DNA from: Hyphomonadaceae bacterium
GTDB lineage: Bacteria; Pseudomonadota; Alphaproteobacteria; Caulobacterales; Hyphomonadaceae
Assembly: GCA_947478925.1 (NCBI GenBank)
Contig: CANJXY010000005.1
Coordinates: 1-56,570 of the forward strand
Direction of reading: 5' to 3'
Length of the DNA stretch: 56,570 nt
Positions 24,930 to 33,516 of this stretch are shown here, piece after piece. How positions within the stretch are numbered: position 1 is the first letter of the stretch; every line of letters begins with the position of its first letter. Position numbers and translations under genes: made by a program. A model generated the notes under the pieces. It was not told the origin of the DNA and did not search any database. It saw nothing but the letters and a program-made list of their open reading frames with translations.

Positions 24930-25358
24930 CTACCACGCCAGTGCTTCTTTCAGCGCTGCTTCGAGATCGGCGGAGAGTGCGGGCCCCTTGCCATCGAGAT
25001 CGGCGGGTGCGTCGCCGGGCTCGAGATAACGCCAGCCCTGGAAGGGCCGCTTTTTGCGGGGCTTGGTGCGCACCAGTTCGGGATCGAGGTGGACGCGGCA
25101 CATATTCTTGCCGTCCTTGTCCTTCACCTGCTCGAAACCGACGAGGCGCTGACGTACGATTATGAAGTGCTTGATGACCCAGTAGATCGATCCGCCACCC
25201 AGCATTTCATCGGCACGCTTGGGCGACATGCGCGTGTCGTGGAACGGGATAGCGGGCTTACCCTTCTTCGCCAAATCAGCCATGCGCTTGACCTGCCAAT
25301 CGGACAGGTCCTCGACGTTCTCGACGCCGACGCAGAGCTTGAGCATGTGAAGCGCCAT
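24930..25358 (-). CDS. DUF1489-family protein
   Basis: A 142-residue protein matching DUF1489: HMLKLCVGVENVEDLSDWQ, HDTRMSPKRADEML, GGSIYWVIKHFIIVRQR, MCRVHLDPELVRT and FQGWRYLEPGDAPADL. The family is widespread in Alphaproteobacteria and has no known function; it has no membrane segment, so the protein is cytoplasmic. The ATG at 25358 and a second Met at residue 5 are both possible starts. It is 39 bp downstream of the next gene on the same strand. Confidence 0.88.
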   Translation of the reverse strand: MALHMLKLCVGVENVEDLSDWQVKRMADLAKKGKPAIPFHDTRMSPKRADEMLGGGSIYWVIKHFIIVRQRLVGFEQVKDKDGKNMCRVHLDPELVRTKPRKKRPFQGWRYLEPGDAPADLDGKGPALSADLEAALKEALAW

Positions 25359-25397
25359 GACCTGGAGCTAAGCAGGAGTCAGGCGGGAGGCAATCAC

Positions 25398-26126
25398 CTA
25401 GCGCAAGGTTGCTGTGAGGCCGGGCGCTGATGTCGCAGGCTTGGAGGCGAGGTCCTGCTTTCCGTCGCCGGCGAGACCGAAAGCGATATCGGTCAGCACG
25501 ACCTTGACGGAACGTTCTTCCGAGAGGCCCCAGCGGCCGCCGCGGGCGGTGAGTTCGTAGCCCATGACGTAGCTGACGCCCCAACGTTCCGAAAAGCCAA
25601 ACTGGTAAGACTGACGGTATTCCCTGACCTCGGTGCCGTCGTCCAGCGTTACGGGTTTTTCCAGCGCATAGTCGATGCGCGAGACATAACCAGTGTTCTG
25701 GTCGAGCTGCAGCGTGCCCTTCATGCCGGTCGAGAATTCGGCGTCAAGCGGGCCGTCGTTGAGCGACATCCTGTGGCGGAAGCTGACCGCCATCGATTCT
25801 GCGGGGCCCGCGATGTGGGCGTCGGCGAGGCTGAGCCGCAAGTCGTCGGCGAACAGGCGGGCGTCGGCCTGCTTTTCATCGCGCCATCCGTTCACGACGG
25901 CGTCGAGTTCGTCGTTCGAACCGTAGGTGTAGGTGATCTTGAATCTCTTGCCGGGGTCGGCGTACGGGTCGAACTCGATGCGGCGCACGGCGTTTCCGCT
26001 GGTTAGTGTGGCCTGGAAGGCGGCGCGCATGGCCGGGGGGGGCTCGACAGCATCGAGCGCACGTTCAAGCGCCTGATCCGGGGCAAGACCTGCCCACGTA
26101 ATGGCGAAAAGCAGGGTTGCGGGCAT
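25398..26126 (-). CDS. Exported protein of unknown function
   Basis: A 242-residue protein. The N-terminus MPATLLFAITWAGLAPDQA looks like a short signal peptide. The remainder is rich in beta-strand patterns (FKITYTYGSNDEL, AVSFRHRMSLNDG, GTLQLDQNTGYVSRIDYALEK, given as TLQLDQNTGYVSRIDY) and would suit a periplasmic lipocalin- or LolA-like fold, but I see no diagnostic motif. No strong ribosome-binding site precedes the ATG. It is followed on the same strand by DUF1489. Confidence 0.6.
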   Translation of the reverse strand: MPATLLFAITWAGLAPDQALERALDAVEPPPAMRAAFQATLTSGNAVRRIEFDPYADPGKRFKITYTYGSNDELDAVVNGWRDEKQADARLFADDLRLSLADAHIAGPAESMAVSFRHRMSLNDGPLDAEFSTGMKGTLQLDQNTGYVSRIDYALEKPVTLDDGTEVREYRQSYQFGFSERWGVSYVMGYELTARGGRWGLSEERSVKVVLTDIAFGLAGDGKQDLASKPATSAPGLTATLR

Positions 26127-26298
26127 CGCGCGATATCCGTCCTGATCCCCGGGGGAAGTCCAGTCCAGCCATAGGTCGCTAGGGAATGTGGCTGGATTGG
26201 GCCTGCGAAGATGAATTCGTTCCGGTCCGCTGCCAGTGTGACGCAGGTTAGATGAACGAAGTCGGAATCAGGTGCGGCGGGACTGTGGCCGGGACGTA

Positions 26299-26625
26299 TT
26301 ATTCCGGTGCCGGCTCGACCCAGACGGCGGTGCCATAAGCGAGCACTTCGGTGATGCCATCCATGATCTCGTTGGCGTCGTAGCGCATCGCTATCACCGC
26401 ATTCGCGCCCTTGGAAACGGCGTGCTGCACCAGCAGGTCATACGCTTCCTGACGGGCCTGCTCCGCAAGGTCCGTGTAGATCGAGACATTACCGCCGAAC
26501 AGCGATTGCAGACCGCCGCCGATATTTGCGACCAAGTTTCGAGACCGCACGGTGATGCCGCGCACCAAGCCGATATGGCTGACAATCCTGTGGCCGGGCA
26601 GATCGTTTGTCGTGGCTACGAGCAT
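26299..26625 (-). CDS. YbjQ / UPF0145 family protein
   Basis: A 108-residue protein of the YbjQ family: VATTNDLPGHRIVSHIGLV, GITVRSRNLVANIGGGLQSL, ARQEAYDLLVQHA, GANAVIAMRYDAN and YGTAVWVEP. These proteins form a pentameric ring of unknown function, sometimes labelled heavy-metal-binding. It starts 10 bp after the stop of the carboxylase alpha subunit and so is probably the last gene of that transcript. Confidence 0.9.
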   Translation of the reverse strand: MLVATTNDLPGHRIVSHIGLVRGITVRSRNLVANIGGGLQSLFGGNVSIYTDLAEQARQEAYDLLVQHAVSKGANAVIAMRYDANEIMDGITEVLAYGTAVWVEPAPE

Positions 26626-26635
26626 CTGCTCTTCC

Positions 26636-28648
26636 TCACTCGGGAACGGGTTCGAACTTCACCAGCACCACGCCCTCGGCTGTCTGGACACCCGCGACCG
26701 CGTTGACCTCGATCACCTTACCATCGCGGGGCGCGGTGAGCGTGTGCTCCATCTTCATGGCTTCGAGCACCACCATCGGTTCGCCCTTCTTCACGTCTTG
26801 CCCGACCGAAGCCTTCACATCGAGTACCTTGCCTGGCATTGGCGCGCGGATATCGTCGCCGGCGGCGAGACCTTCGAGCTCGCTGCCGAACTCTGGACGG
26901 CGTAAAGCGATGGCGCGGCCACGATGGAACAGTACAGGGCCATCCGTTGTCTCGCGCACGACGCCAAGAACGTCGATGCCTTCAAGCGCGCCATGGACGA
27001 GCACACCGTCGGCAAGGCGCACGGTCTCGATCTGGATTTCCAGTCGTTCGCCGTTTAGCACGACATACTCTTGACCGTCCGCCCCGGTTTCGAGACGCAC
27101 GGTGTGAGTCTCCCCGCCGATATCGAAGCCGTAGCTGGTGCGGGCAGAGCCGTTGACGCGAAAACCGTCAGCGACGCTCCACGGATCACCGGAGAGTTCG
27201 TCGGACAGGCCCCGCATGCCGGCGGCGGCAAGCGCGAGAGCATCTGCCCGCTCACCATCGTCCGGTTGGGTCAGCTCCTCGATATTGGCTTCGACGAGCG
27301 CGGTGGTCGCGACGCCATCGCGGAAATCGTCATTGTCGAGCAGGTTGGCGAGCATCGCGGCGTTGGTGGTAACCGGCCAGATTTCTGCTTCGCGTAGCGC
27401 CTCGCTCAGCGCATCCAGGGCATCATCACGCGTCGGGCCGTGGGCGATGGCCTTGGCAATCATGCTGTCGTACGTCGCGGGGATCGTGTCGCCCTCGTCC
27501 ACCGCACTGTCGAGGCGCAGCGTGACGCCGCCTGAAGACTCGTCAGCAAAGGCTGAAAGGTCGAAAATTTCGAGGTGGCCCGAGCTAGGCAGGAAGCCCC
27601 GTGCGGGATCTTCGGCGCACAGGCGTGCTTCGACCGCGTGGCCGTTGATGACGATGTCGGATTGAGCGGGCAGTCTCTCGCCCGAAGCGATACGCAGTTG
27701 CAGCTCGACCAGATCCAGCCCGGTGATCATCTCGGTGACAGGATGCTCGACTTGAAGGCGCGTGTTCATTTCCATGAACCAGAAGCCATCCGGACGCAGC
27801 GCGCCTGAACCGTCGACAATGAACTCGATCGTACCAGCATTGCGATAACCGACAGCTTTGGCGGCCATCACGGCGGCATCCGTCATGGCCTTGCGGACTT
27901 CGGCCGTCATGCCGGGCGCTGGCGCTTCCTCAATCACCTTCTGGCGGCGGCGTTGCAGTGAGCAGTCGCGCTCGAACAGGTGGACGTAGTTGCCGTGAGT
28001 GTCGCCAAAGACCTGTACTTCGATGTGACGCGGGTTCTCGACGAACTTCTCGATCAGCACGCGATCATCGCCAAAGCTGCCCTTCGCCTCGCGCTGGGCG
28101 CTCGCCAGTTGCGTCTCGAAATCCTTGTCATCGTCGACCTTGCGCATGCCGCGACCACCGCCACCGGCAACCGCCTTTATAAGGACCGGATAGCCAACCT
28201 TCTTGGCGGCGACCCTTAATGTTTTGAGGCTCTGGTCTTCGCCGTGATAGCCGGGCGTTACGGGTACACCGTGCTTTTCCATTAACGCCTTGGCCGCATC
28301 CTTGAGACCCATGGCGCGGATAGCCTCGGGCGGCGGGCCGATCCACGTTAGTCCGGCTTTGACCACGGCTTCGGCAAAGGCGGCGTTCTCCGACAGAAAG
28401 CCATAGCCCGGGTGGATCGCTTCCACTCCGGTATCTAGCGCTGCCTCGATGATGCGATCGCCCTTGAGATAGCTTTCGGCCGATGGCGCAGGGCCGATAT
28501 GTACGGCATCGTCAGCTTCGCGCACGAAGGCGGCATCGGCGTCCGCATCAGAAAAGACCGCGACGGTCCTTATCCCGAGCCTCCGGGCGGTGCGCATGAT
28601 CCGACGGGAGATTTCGCCGCGGTTGGCGATGAGGAGCGATGAAAACAT
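26636..28648 (-). CDS. liuD: Methylcrotonyl-CoA carboxylase biotin-containing alpha subunit
   Basis: A 670-residue fusion of biotin carboxylase (1-450: IANRGEISRRIMRTARRLGI, ATP-grasp GGGGRGM, MEMNTRLQVEHPVTE), a BT linker, and a C-terminal biotin carrier domain with VVLEAMKMEHTL, biotinylated Lys632. It carboxylates its own biotin with bicarbonate and ATP. The class also covers propionyl- and geranyl-CoA carboxylase alpha chains; assignment to 3-methylcrotonyl-CoA (leucine degradation) rests on the matching beta subunit and the methylglutaconyl-CoA hydratase nearby. Unlike the usual liu operon, DUF3667 and DUF817 genes lie between it and the hydratase. Confidence 0.85.
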   Translation of the reverse strand: MFSSLLIANRGEISRRIMRTARRLGIRTVAVFSDADADAAFVREADDAVHIGPAPSAESYLKGDRIIEAALDTGVEAIHPGYGFLSENAAFAEAVVKAGLTWIGPPPEAIRAMGLKDAAKALMEKHGVPVTPGYHGEDQSLKTLRVAAKKVGYPVLIKAVAGGGGRGMRKVDDDKDFETQLASAQREAKGSFGDDRVLIEKFVENPRHIEVQVFGDTHGNYVHLFERDCSLQRRRQKVIEEAPAPGMTAEVRKAMTDAAVMAAKAVGYRNAGTIEFIVDGSGALRPDGFWFMEMNTRLQVEHPVTEMITGLDLVELQLRIASGERLPAQSDIVINGHAVEARLCAEDPARGFLPSSGHLEIFDLSAFADESSGGVTLRLDSAVDEGDTIPATYDSMIAKAIAHGPTRDDALDALSEALREAEIWPVTTNAAMLANLLDNDDFRDGVATTALVEANIEELTQPDDGERADALALAAAGMRGLSDELSGDPWSVADGFRVNGSARTSYGFDIGGETHTVRLETGADGQEYVVLNGERLEIQIETVRLADGVLVHGALEGIDVLGVVRETTDGPVLFHRGRAIALRRPEFGSELEGLAAGDDIRAPMPGKVLDVKASVGQDVKKGEPMVVLEAMKMEHTLTAPRDGKVIEVNAVAGVQTAEGVVLVKFEPVPE

Positions 28649-28731
28649 GGCGGTAAACTAGGACGCGCTGCTAAGCGATGGAAGCATATTCGTTCTCGTT
28701 CCGACGTGTATTCCCCAGCGATAAACGTCTC

Positions 28732-29736
28732 CTAACCCGTCAAGCCCAGCAGGATGATGGCGATCAGGAAGAATGCAAGGCCGATTGTCGCGAACAGCAT
28801 CAGCACCGGTGTTCGCCAAAGCGCCGAAAACCAACCGAGCGAATAGCCGCCCTTCATCTGGAAATAGGCGTGCACGGGGATACTAAGTAGCAGCCAGGGC
28901 ATTGAGAACCCGAACACGCCCGGCCAAGCCGACAGCAGCGATATGACAATGAACAACAGCGACACGTAGCTCAGCGAGTACAGAATGTAGACCGTGTGAT
29001 CGAACAGGGTCAGGCCACGCTTCCAGCAGAACAGCAACCACAGGAATGGCAGCGAGATCGGTACCAGCAGGAAGGCGAATTTGTAGGCCGCGTTCTGGAT
29101 CTTGTAGAAAGCAAGTTCCGGATTCTCGAGCTTGTGCTTGATCTTTTCGTCGAGGAATTCGACGCCCGTATCGACCTTGAGGTCGCCATCCTCATAGGCG
29201 GCGCGTATCTGCTGGAAGATATCGCCCTTCTCCGGGTCAACCTTAGGCTGGCGCGCGTCTCGGGCCACCGCCGTTTCGGGCGCGGCAGCCGCTTCAGGCG
29301 TGACCGGCGCCTCGCTGGTCTCGACACTCGCTTCCCTGGTTACACCGATACTGGCCCCGCCGGCGAAGGCGAATACGGCGAACATGGTGAAGATGAGGAG
29401 CAGGAACATCGCCAGCGGCGAGATGTAGCGTGCCCGTTTGCCGTGGATGTACTCGCGCGTCAGCGTGCCAGGGCGAAAAACCAGAAGCGGCAGAGTGCGC
29501 CACGCGCGCGTATCGAAATGCAGGATGCCGTGCAGGAACTCCTCGATCATGTGGCCGAGCGTGCGGTGCAGGTGCGCCGGCTGTCCGCAGGCCGAACAGA
29601 ACTCGCCTTGCAACTCAGCGCCGCAATTCGGGCACGCACCGTGAACATGCTCGCCCGCAGGACCGCCTCGTTCGATCGCGCCGGCCACCAGGCCAGCAGT
29701 CACCGCCGCACCGGCCGCTTCTATTTCACCGCTCAT
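28732..29736 (-). CDS. DUF3667 zinc-ribbon membrane protein
   Basis: A 334-residue protein. Residues 34-52 contain ACPNCGAEL and FCSACGQP, a four-Cys zinc ribbon, followed by LGHMIEEFLHGILHFDTRA, WRTLPLLVFRPGTLTREYI and GKRARYISPLAMFLLL, the DUF3667 core. About five membrane segments and a charged loop follow. Function unknown. Its start overlaps the end of the DUF817 gene by 11 bp (29726-29736), so the two are cotranscribed. Confidence 0.87.
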   Translation of the reverse strand: MSGEIEAAGAAVTAGLVAGAIERGGPAGEHVHGACPNCGAELQGEFCSACGQPAHLHRTLGHMIEEFLHGILHFDTRAWRTLPLLVFRPGTLTREYIHGKRARYISPLAMFLLLIFTMFAVFAFAGGASIGVTREASVETSEAPVTPEAAAAPETAVARDARQPKVDPEKGDIFQQIRAAYEDGDLKVDTGVEFLDEKIKHKLENPELAFYKIQNAAYKFAFLLVPISLPFLWLLFCWKRGLTLFDHTVYILYSLSYVSLLFIVISLLSAWPGVFGFSMPWLLLSIPVHAYFQMKGGYSLGWFSALWRTPVLMLFATIGLAFFLIAIILLGLTG

Positions 29737-30595
29737 ACAGTCTGTCCCCCGCCCGCCCCTTGTCGTGGTGTAGCGTGGCCACGAGCACGAAGCTTATTAT
29801 CATCAACAAATACCACGAGCCGAGTTTGTCCAGCGAGACCGGACGCCACCCCCCTTTCTGGCTGGGATAGACCCAGGCACGGGCGAATGTTCCCATATTT
29901 TCGGCAAACCAGATGAACAGCGCCACCAGCACGAGCCCCAGCAGCAACGGCATCGGTCGCTCGTTTCGATCGGGACGGTAATACAGCATGCAGGGGGCGT
30001 AGATCGTGACGCTGACGAGAAACAGGGCGAGCCGCAGGTCGGGCAGCCAGTGATGCGTGAAGAAATTCGCGTAGACCATGACCGCCAGCAGCGCCTGCAT
30101 CCAGAGCGGCGGGAAGCGCGCGAAGCGGAATTCCATGATGCGCCAGCTGCGCGCGATATAGCTGCCGACGGCGGCATACATGAAGCCGGAGAACAGCGGT
30201 ACGCCGGCGATGCGCAATAGCGATGGCTCGGGGTAGACCCACGAGCCAGCGCCGGTCTTGAAGATCTCCATGATCGTACCGACGACGTGGAAGGCGAAGA
30301 TCAAACGCGCTTCGCCCCAAGTTTCGAGCTTCGTCGCCAGCATGGCCGCCTGCAGCGCAAGCGCAGCGAGCGTGAGGAAGTCATAGCGCGCGAGTGGTAC
30401 GTTCGATGGATAGAGCATGAAGCTGCCGAGCAGCAGCGCCAGCATCAGGACGCCGAAGAGGCAGGCCCACGCCTGTTTGATGCCGAATGACAAGAACTCG
30501 AACACGAAGCCTGTGGCGGCATCACGCACGAATGCCGCCCGCCACGCTTCACGGCGGGAATGCAGCCATGCTTCGAGTTTCAGACGTCGCGACAT
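29726..30595 (-). CDS. DUF817-family integral membrane protein
   Basis: A 289-residue polytopic protein of about eight helices. The segments FEFLSFGIKQAWACLFG, EIFKTGAGSWVYPE, PLFSGFMYAAVGSYIARSW, NFFTHHWLPDLR, YRPDRNERPMP and ENMGTFARAWVYP match DUF817. Family function is unknown. The ATG at 30595 follows GGGGAGA closely; an upstream ORF extension to 30700 overlaps the hydratase gene and is not used. It precedes DUF3667 with an 11-bp overlap. Confidence 0.87.
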   Translation of the reverse strand: MSRRLKLEAWLHSRREAWRAAFVRDAATGFVFEFLSFGIKQAWACLFGVLMLALLLGSFMLYPSNVPLARYDFLTLAALALQAAMLATKLETWGEARLIFAFHVVGTIMEIFKTGAGSWVYPEPSLLRIAGVPLFSGFMYAAVGSYIARSWRIMEFRFARFPPLWMQALLAVMVYANFFTHHWLPDLRLALFLVSVTIYAPCMLYYRPDRNERPMPLLLGLVLVALFIWFAENMGTFARAWVYPSQKGGWRPVSLDKLGSWYLLMIISFVLVATLHHDKGRAGDRLYER

Positions 30596-30617
30596 TCTCC
30601 CCAAATGTCTTAAGGGG

Positions 30618-31409
30618 TTAGCGCGACCAGAAGGGTTTGCGCTTCTCGAGGAAGGCCGCAAGGCCCTCCTTGCCCTGCTCGCTGACGCGGCGGTGGGCAA
30701 GGCGTTTCGCGGTCATGCGGCCGAGGCTCGCGTCAATGACTTCGCCGGTCACGTCGGAGACGAGCGCCTTGGTGTCGGCGATCGCTGCGGGGGACGCGGC
30801 ATAAACGAGATCGGCGTAGTGCTCGACTAGCTTCTCCATAGCTATATCGTCCTCGACCTCGTGATGGATGAGGCCGAGTCGTTCGGCGACGTCCGCTTCG
30901 AAACGCTCGGCGGTGAGGAACAGCGTGCGGGCCCAGCGCGGGCCGATGGCGTTGATGATGTAGGGCGAGATGGTGGCCGGAATGATGCCGAGCTTCACTT
31001 CGGAAAAGGAGAACACCGTGCCCTTCTTAGCGATTGCGATGTCACACGCCGCAGCAACGCCGCACGCGCCTGCCATGGCTGCGCCGTGCAGCAGCGCGAT
31101 GGTGACCTGCGGCAATTCGAACAGGCGGCGCAGCATGTCGGCCATACCGTACGCATCTTCCTCGTTCTCGTGCACGGTGTAATGCGAGGCGGCCTTCATC
31201 CATTCAAGGTCGGCGCCGGCAGAGAAGACTGGGCCGTTGCCACGGATCAGCACCAGGCGGCATTCGGGGTTCTTTGACAGGGTCTCGAACGCATCCGTCA
31301 GCTCCGCGATCACTTCGGCGTTGAATGCATTGCGCTTCTGCGGACGATTCAGTGTGAGGACGGCCGTGCCTTCCGGCGACACGTCGAGCAGGATGTTCTC
31401 ATAGGCCAT
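30618..31409 (-). CDS. liuC: Methylglutaconyl-CoA hydratase / enoyl-CoA hydratase family
   Basis: A 263-residue crotonase-fold protein. FSAGADLEWMKAAS supplies the first oxyanion-hole NH and LHGAAMAGACGVAAACDIA the second. The sequence GADLEWM is typical of LiuC, which hydrates 3-methylglutaconyl-CoA to HMG-CoA, the step after methylcrotonyl-CoA carboxylase in leucine breakdown. Both carboxylase subunits are encoded nearby on the same strand. Ribosome-binding site AAAGGAGC precedes the ATG. Confidence 0.87.
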   Translation of the reverse strand: MAYENILLDVSPEGTAVLTLNRPQKRNAFNAEVIAELTDAFETLSKNPECRLVLIRGNGPVFSAGADLEWMKAASHYTVHENEEDAYGMADMLRRLFELPQVTIALLHGAAMAGACGVAAACDIAIAKKGTVFSFSEVKLGIIPATISPYIINAIGPRWARTLFLTAERFEADVAERLGLIHHEVEDDIAMEKLVEHYADLVYAASPAAIADTKALVSDVTGEVIDASLGRMTAKRLAHRRVSEQGKEGLAAFLEKRKPFWSR

Positions 31410-31541
31410 GGGGAAGCTCCTTTGCCCCTTGATCTAGACCGCACACGGGCGCTCGTCACGTGGTGCCGGGAAAGCAATATTTCCCCGTTCTTCACCGCTG
31501 CAGTCTAGACAAGGTGTCGTAAAAATCAGGATCTGACGCAA

Positions 31542-32213
31542 ATGAAGCCTCGGGAGTTGATCGGGACGGCGAAAGTGCCCGGCGGCGTCGAGCTTCGCTT
31601 GTTCAGGCATGGCGACGACCACATGATCATGGTCGACGGCAATGAGCTGATGAGCAGCCGCGTGGGCGGTTCGGAGGAAGCCCTTGCGCTAATGGCGTGT
31701 GAGCGGCTGCGCAAAGGCGTTGAGCCGCATCTCCTTATTGGCGGTTATGGCATGGGTTTCACCCTGCGCGCGGCGCTGGACGTTATCGGACCAGGCGGGC
31801 GCGTGACGGTAGCCGAGCTGGCGCCGGAGATCATCGACTGGGCACGCGGGCCGATGGCGGCGCTTACGGCGGGATGCCTCGACGATCCGCGCGTGCGGCT
31901 GGTCATGTGCGATGTTGCGGTCGAGATCGGCACAGTTGGGAAACGCTATGATGCGATCCTGCTCGACGTCGACAATGGCCCGTCGGGTCTGGTGCGCGCC
32001 GCCAATGATGGCCTCTATTCCATACCGGGACTTGCGCGGGCGCGGGCCGCGCTGAAGCCGGGCGGCATTCTGGCGATCTGGTCCGCGGCGCCGGATGAGG
32101 CGTTCGCGCGACGGTTGCGGCATAACGGCTTCAAGGTCGACGAAGTGGTCGTACGGGCGCGTAGCAATGGCAAGGGCCCACGCCACATCATCTGGTTCGC
32201 GAGTGTTGGCTGA
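31542..32213 (+). CDS. Spermidine-synthase-like methyltransferase-fold protein
   Basis: A 223-residue protein with a Rossmann SAM fold. HLLIGGYGMGFTLRAAL is motif I, GRVTVAELAPEIIDWARG the acidic strand-2 loop and YDAILLDVDNGP the motif with the catalytic-site acids, all as in polyamine synthase-like proteins. It is shorter than true spermidine synthase (about 280) and lacks its N-terminal beta domain, so a polyamine role is unproven. It stands alone on the plus strand inside the reverse-strand leucine block, just 8 bp from the convergent VOC gene. Confidence 0.78.
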   Translation: MKPRELIGTAKVPGGVELRLFRHGDDHMIMVDGNELMSSRVGGSEEALALMACERLRKGVEPHLLIGGYGMGFTLRAALDVIGPGGRVTVAELAPEIIDWARGPMAALTAGCLDDPRVRLVMCDVAVEIGTVGKRYDAILLDVDNGPSGLVRAANDGLYSIPGLARARAALKPGGILAIWSAAPDEAFARRLRHNGFKVDEVVVRARSNGKGPRHIIWFASVG

Positions 32214-32221
32214 GTGATTGA

Positions 32222-32695
32222 TTAGCTCCGTCGTGCGGCGTCGATCGTGGCGACGTCGATCTTTTGCATGGTCATCGTCGCGGCGAAGGCGCGCTGCGCC
32301 TCGGCGCCGCCGGCGGCCATCGCCTCACTGAGAATGCGCGGCGTGATCTGCCAGTTGACGCCCCACCTATCCTTGCACCAGCCGCATTCGCTTTGCGCGC
32401 CGCCATTGCCGACGATGGCGTTCCAGTAGCAATCTGTTTCTTCCTGATCCTCGGTGGATATCTGGAAGGAGAAGGCTTCCGAGTGCTTGAACACTGGCCC
32501 GCCATTGAGACCGATGCAGGGAATACCAAAGACGGTGAACTCGACAGTCAACACGTCACCCTTCTTCCCGAATGGGAAGTCGCCGGGCGCTCGATGGACA
32601 GCGCCGACGAAACTGTCGGGAAAGGTTTCGGCATAGAATCGGGCGGCGGCTTCGGCGTCCTTGTCATACCAGACGCAGATCGTGTTCTTGTTCAT
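32222..32695 (-). CDS. VOC-family protein (PhnB / 3-demethylubiquinone-like)
   Basis: A 157-residue protein of the PhnB-type VOC subfamily: ICVWYDKDAEAAARFYAET, GKKGDVLTVEFTVFGIPC, IGLNGGPVFKHSEAFSFQIS, ETDCYWNAIV and CGWCKDRWGVNWQITP. Members are metal-binding or vestigial glyoxalase-fold proteins of unclear role. GAGGCGG precedes the ATG at 32695. The gene starts 7 bp after the stop of the kinase gene and so belongs to the same transcript. Confidence 0.88.
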   Translation of the reverse strand: MNKNTICVWYDKDAEAAARFYAETFPDSFVGAVHRAPGDFPFGKKGDVLTVEFTVFGIPCIGLNGGPVFKHSEAFSFQISTEDQEETDCYWNAIVGNGGAQSECGWCKDRWGVNWQITPRILSEAMAAGGAEAQRAFAATMTMQKIDVATIDAARRS

Positions 32696-32702
32696 CGCCG
32701 CC

Positions 32703-33500
32703 TCACTGACGCTTGATCTCTTTAACATTCCGGCGCTCGTCGAGTTGCACGTCGATGTCGGCGCGGCGGCCGCCGGCCATCATGTGGCGAGTGATGCGCT
32801 CGAAGTGCTGGATGAAGCGGGCGACGCGCGCGCGGTCGGCATCGGTCAGATCGCGGCCTAAAAGGCCTTCCTCCTGCTCGCAGCGCCATTCCTGGATGAT
32901 CGCGAACGACGGCGCCTGCAGACTGACAATGGCGTCGAGCATGTCAAAGGACGGCTGGTAGGCGCCCGCCAGATTGGCGTTCACTTCCTTGCGCCAGATA
33001 GCGTCCTTGTCTCTCTCGGATTCCAGCACATTGATCGGAGAGGCCAGCTCGTCATCCGTCTGCGCCGTTGCGCCTAGACACCAGCCATCGACAAGTATTA
33101 CAGAGGGCTTGCCGTCAAACACGAGGCGGTGGCTGGCATGCACGGGGTTGTCGGTCACCTTGTCGAACGCAGGCAGCACGGTCTTCGCGCCATCGCCGGC
33201 GGCGACCAGTTCTTCGATCGTTTCGTTCAGCTGCATGACGTTGTGTGTGCCCGGCGGGCCACGCGTGGCGAATAGCGGATGCACACTCTGCGCGATCAGG
33301 CGGCGAAGGCTCGACGGCAGGTAGACATCGTCGAGTGAGAAATGCGCCGTGCGCGGATGGAACGCCGCGTAGGCTTTGACGAGGGTGGTCTTGCCCGAAC
33401 CCTGTGGACCGGCGACGCCGACAACCGCAACACGATCACCTGCCCGCTTGCGCGCGATGGCGACGGCCTGGTCGAGAGCGTTGAGGGCGTCGCTGTTCAT
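32703..33500 (-). CDS. D-glycerate 3-kinase-like P-loop kinase
   Basis: A 265-residue kinase starting at ATG 33500 (AAGGAGCCCC upstream). Walker A GPQGSGKTT at 31-39, then FSLDDVYLP, FATRGPPGTHN, VLPAFDKVTD and VILVDGWCLG, the pattern of plant-type glycerate 3-kinase / YggC proteins. The predicted reaction is D-glycerate + ATP to 3-phosphoglycerate; homologues may phosphorylate other acids or CoA-related compounds. It lies 16 bp downstream of the carboxylase beta gene on the same strand, an unexpected partner for leucine degradation. Confidence 0.8.
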   Translation of the reverse strand: MNSDALNALDQAVAIARKRAGDRVAVVGVAGPQGSGKTTLVKAYAAFHPRTAHFSLDDVYLPSSLRRLIAQSVHPLFATRGPPGTHNVMQLNETIEELVAAGDGAKTVLPAFDKVTDNPVHASHRLVFDGKPSVILVDGWCLGATAQTDDELASPINVLESERDKDAIWRKEVNANLAGAYQPSFDMLDAIVSLQAPSFAIIQEWRCEQEEGLLGRDLTDADRARVARFIQHFERITRHMMAGGRRADIDVQLDERRNVKEIKRQ

Positions 33501-33516
33501 GGGGCTCCTTGGTCGG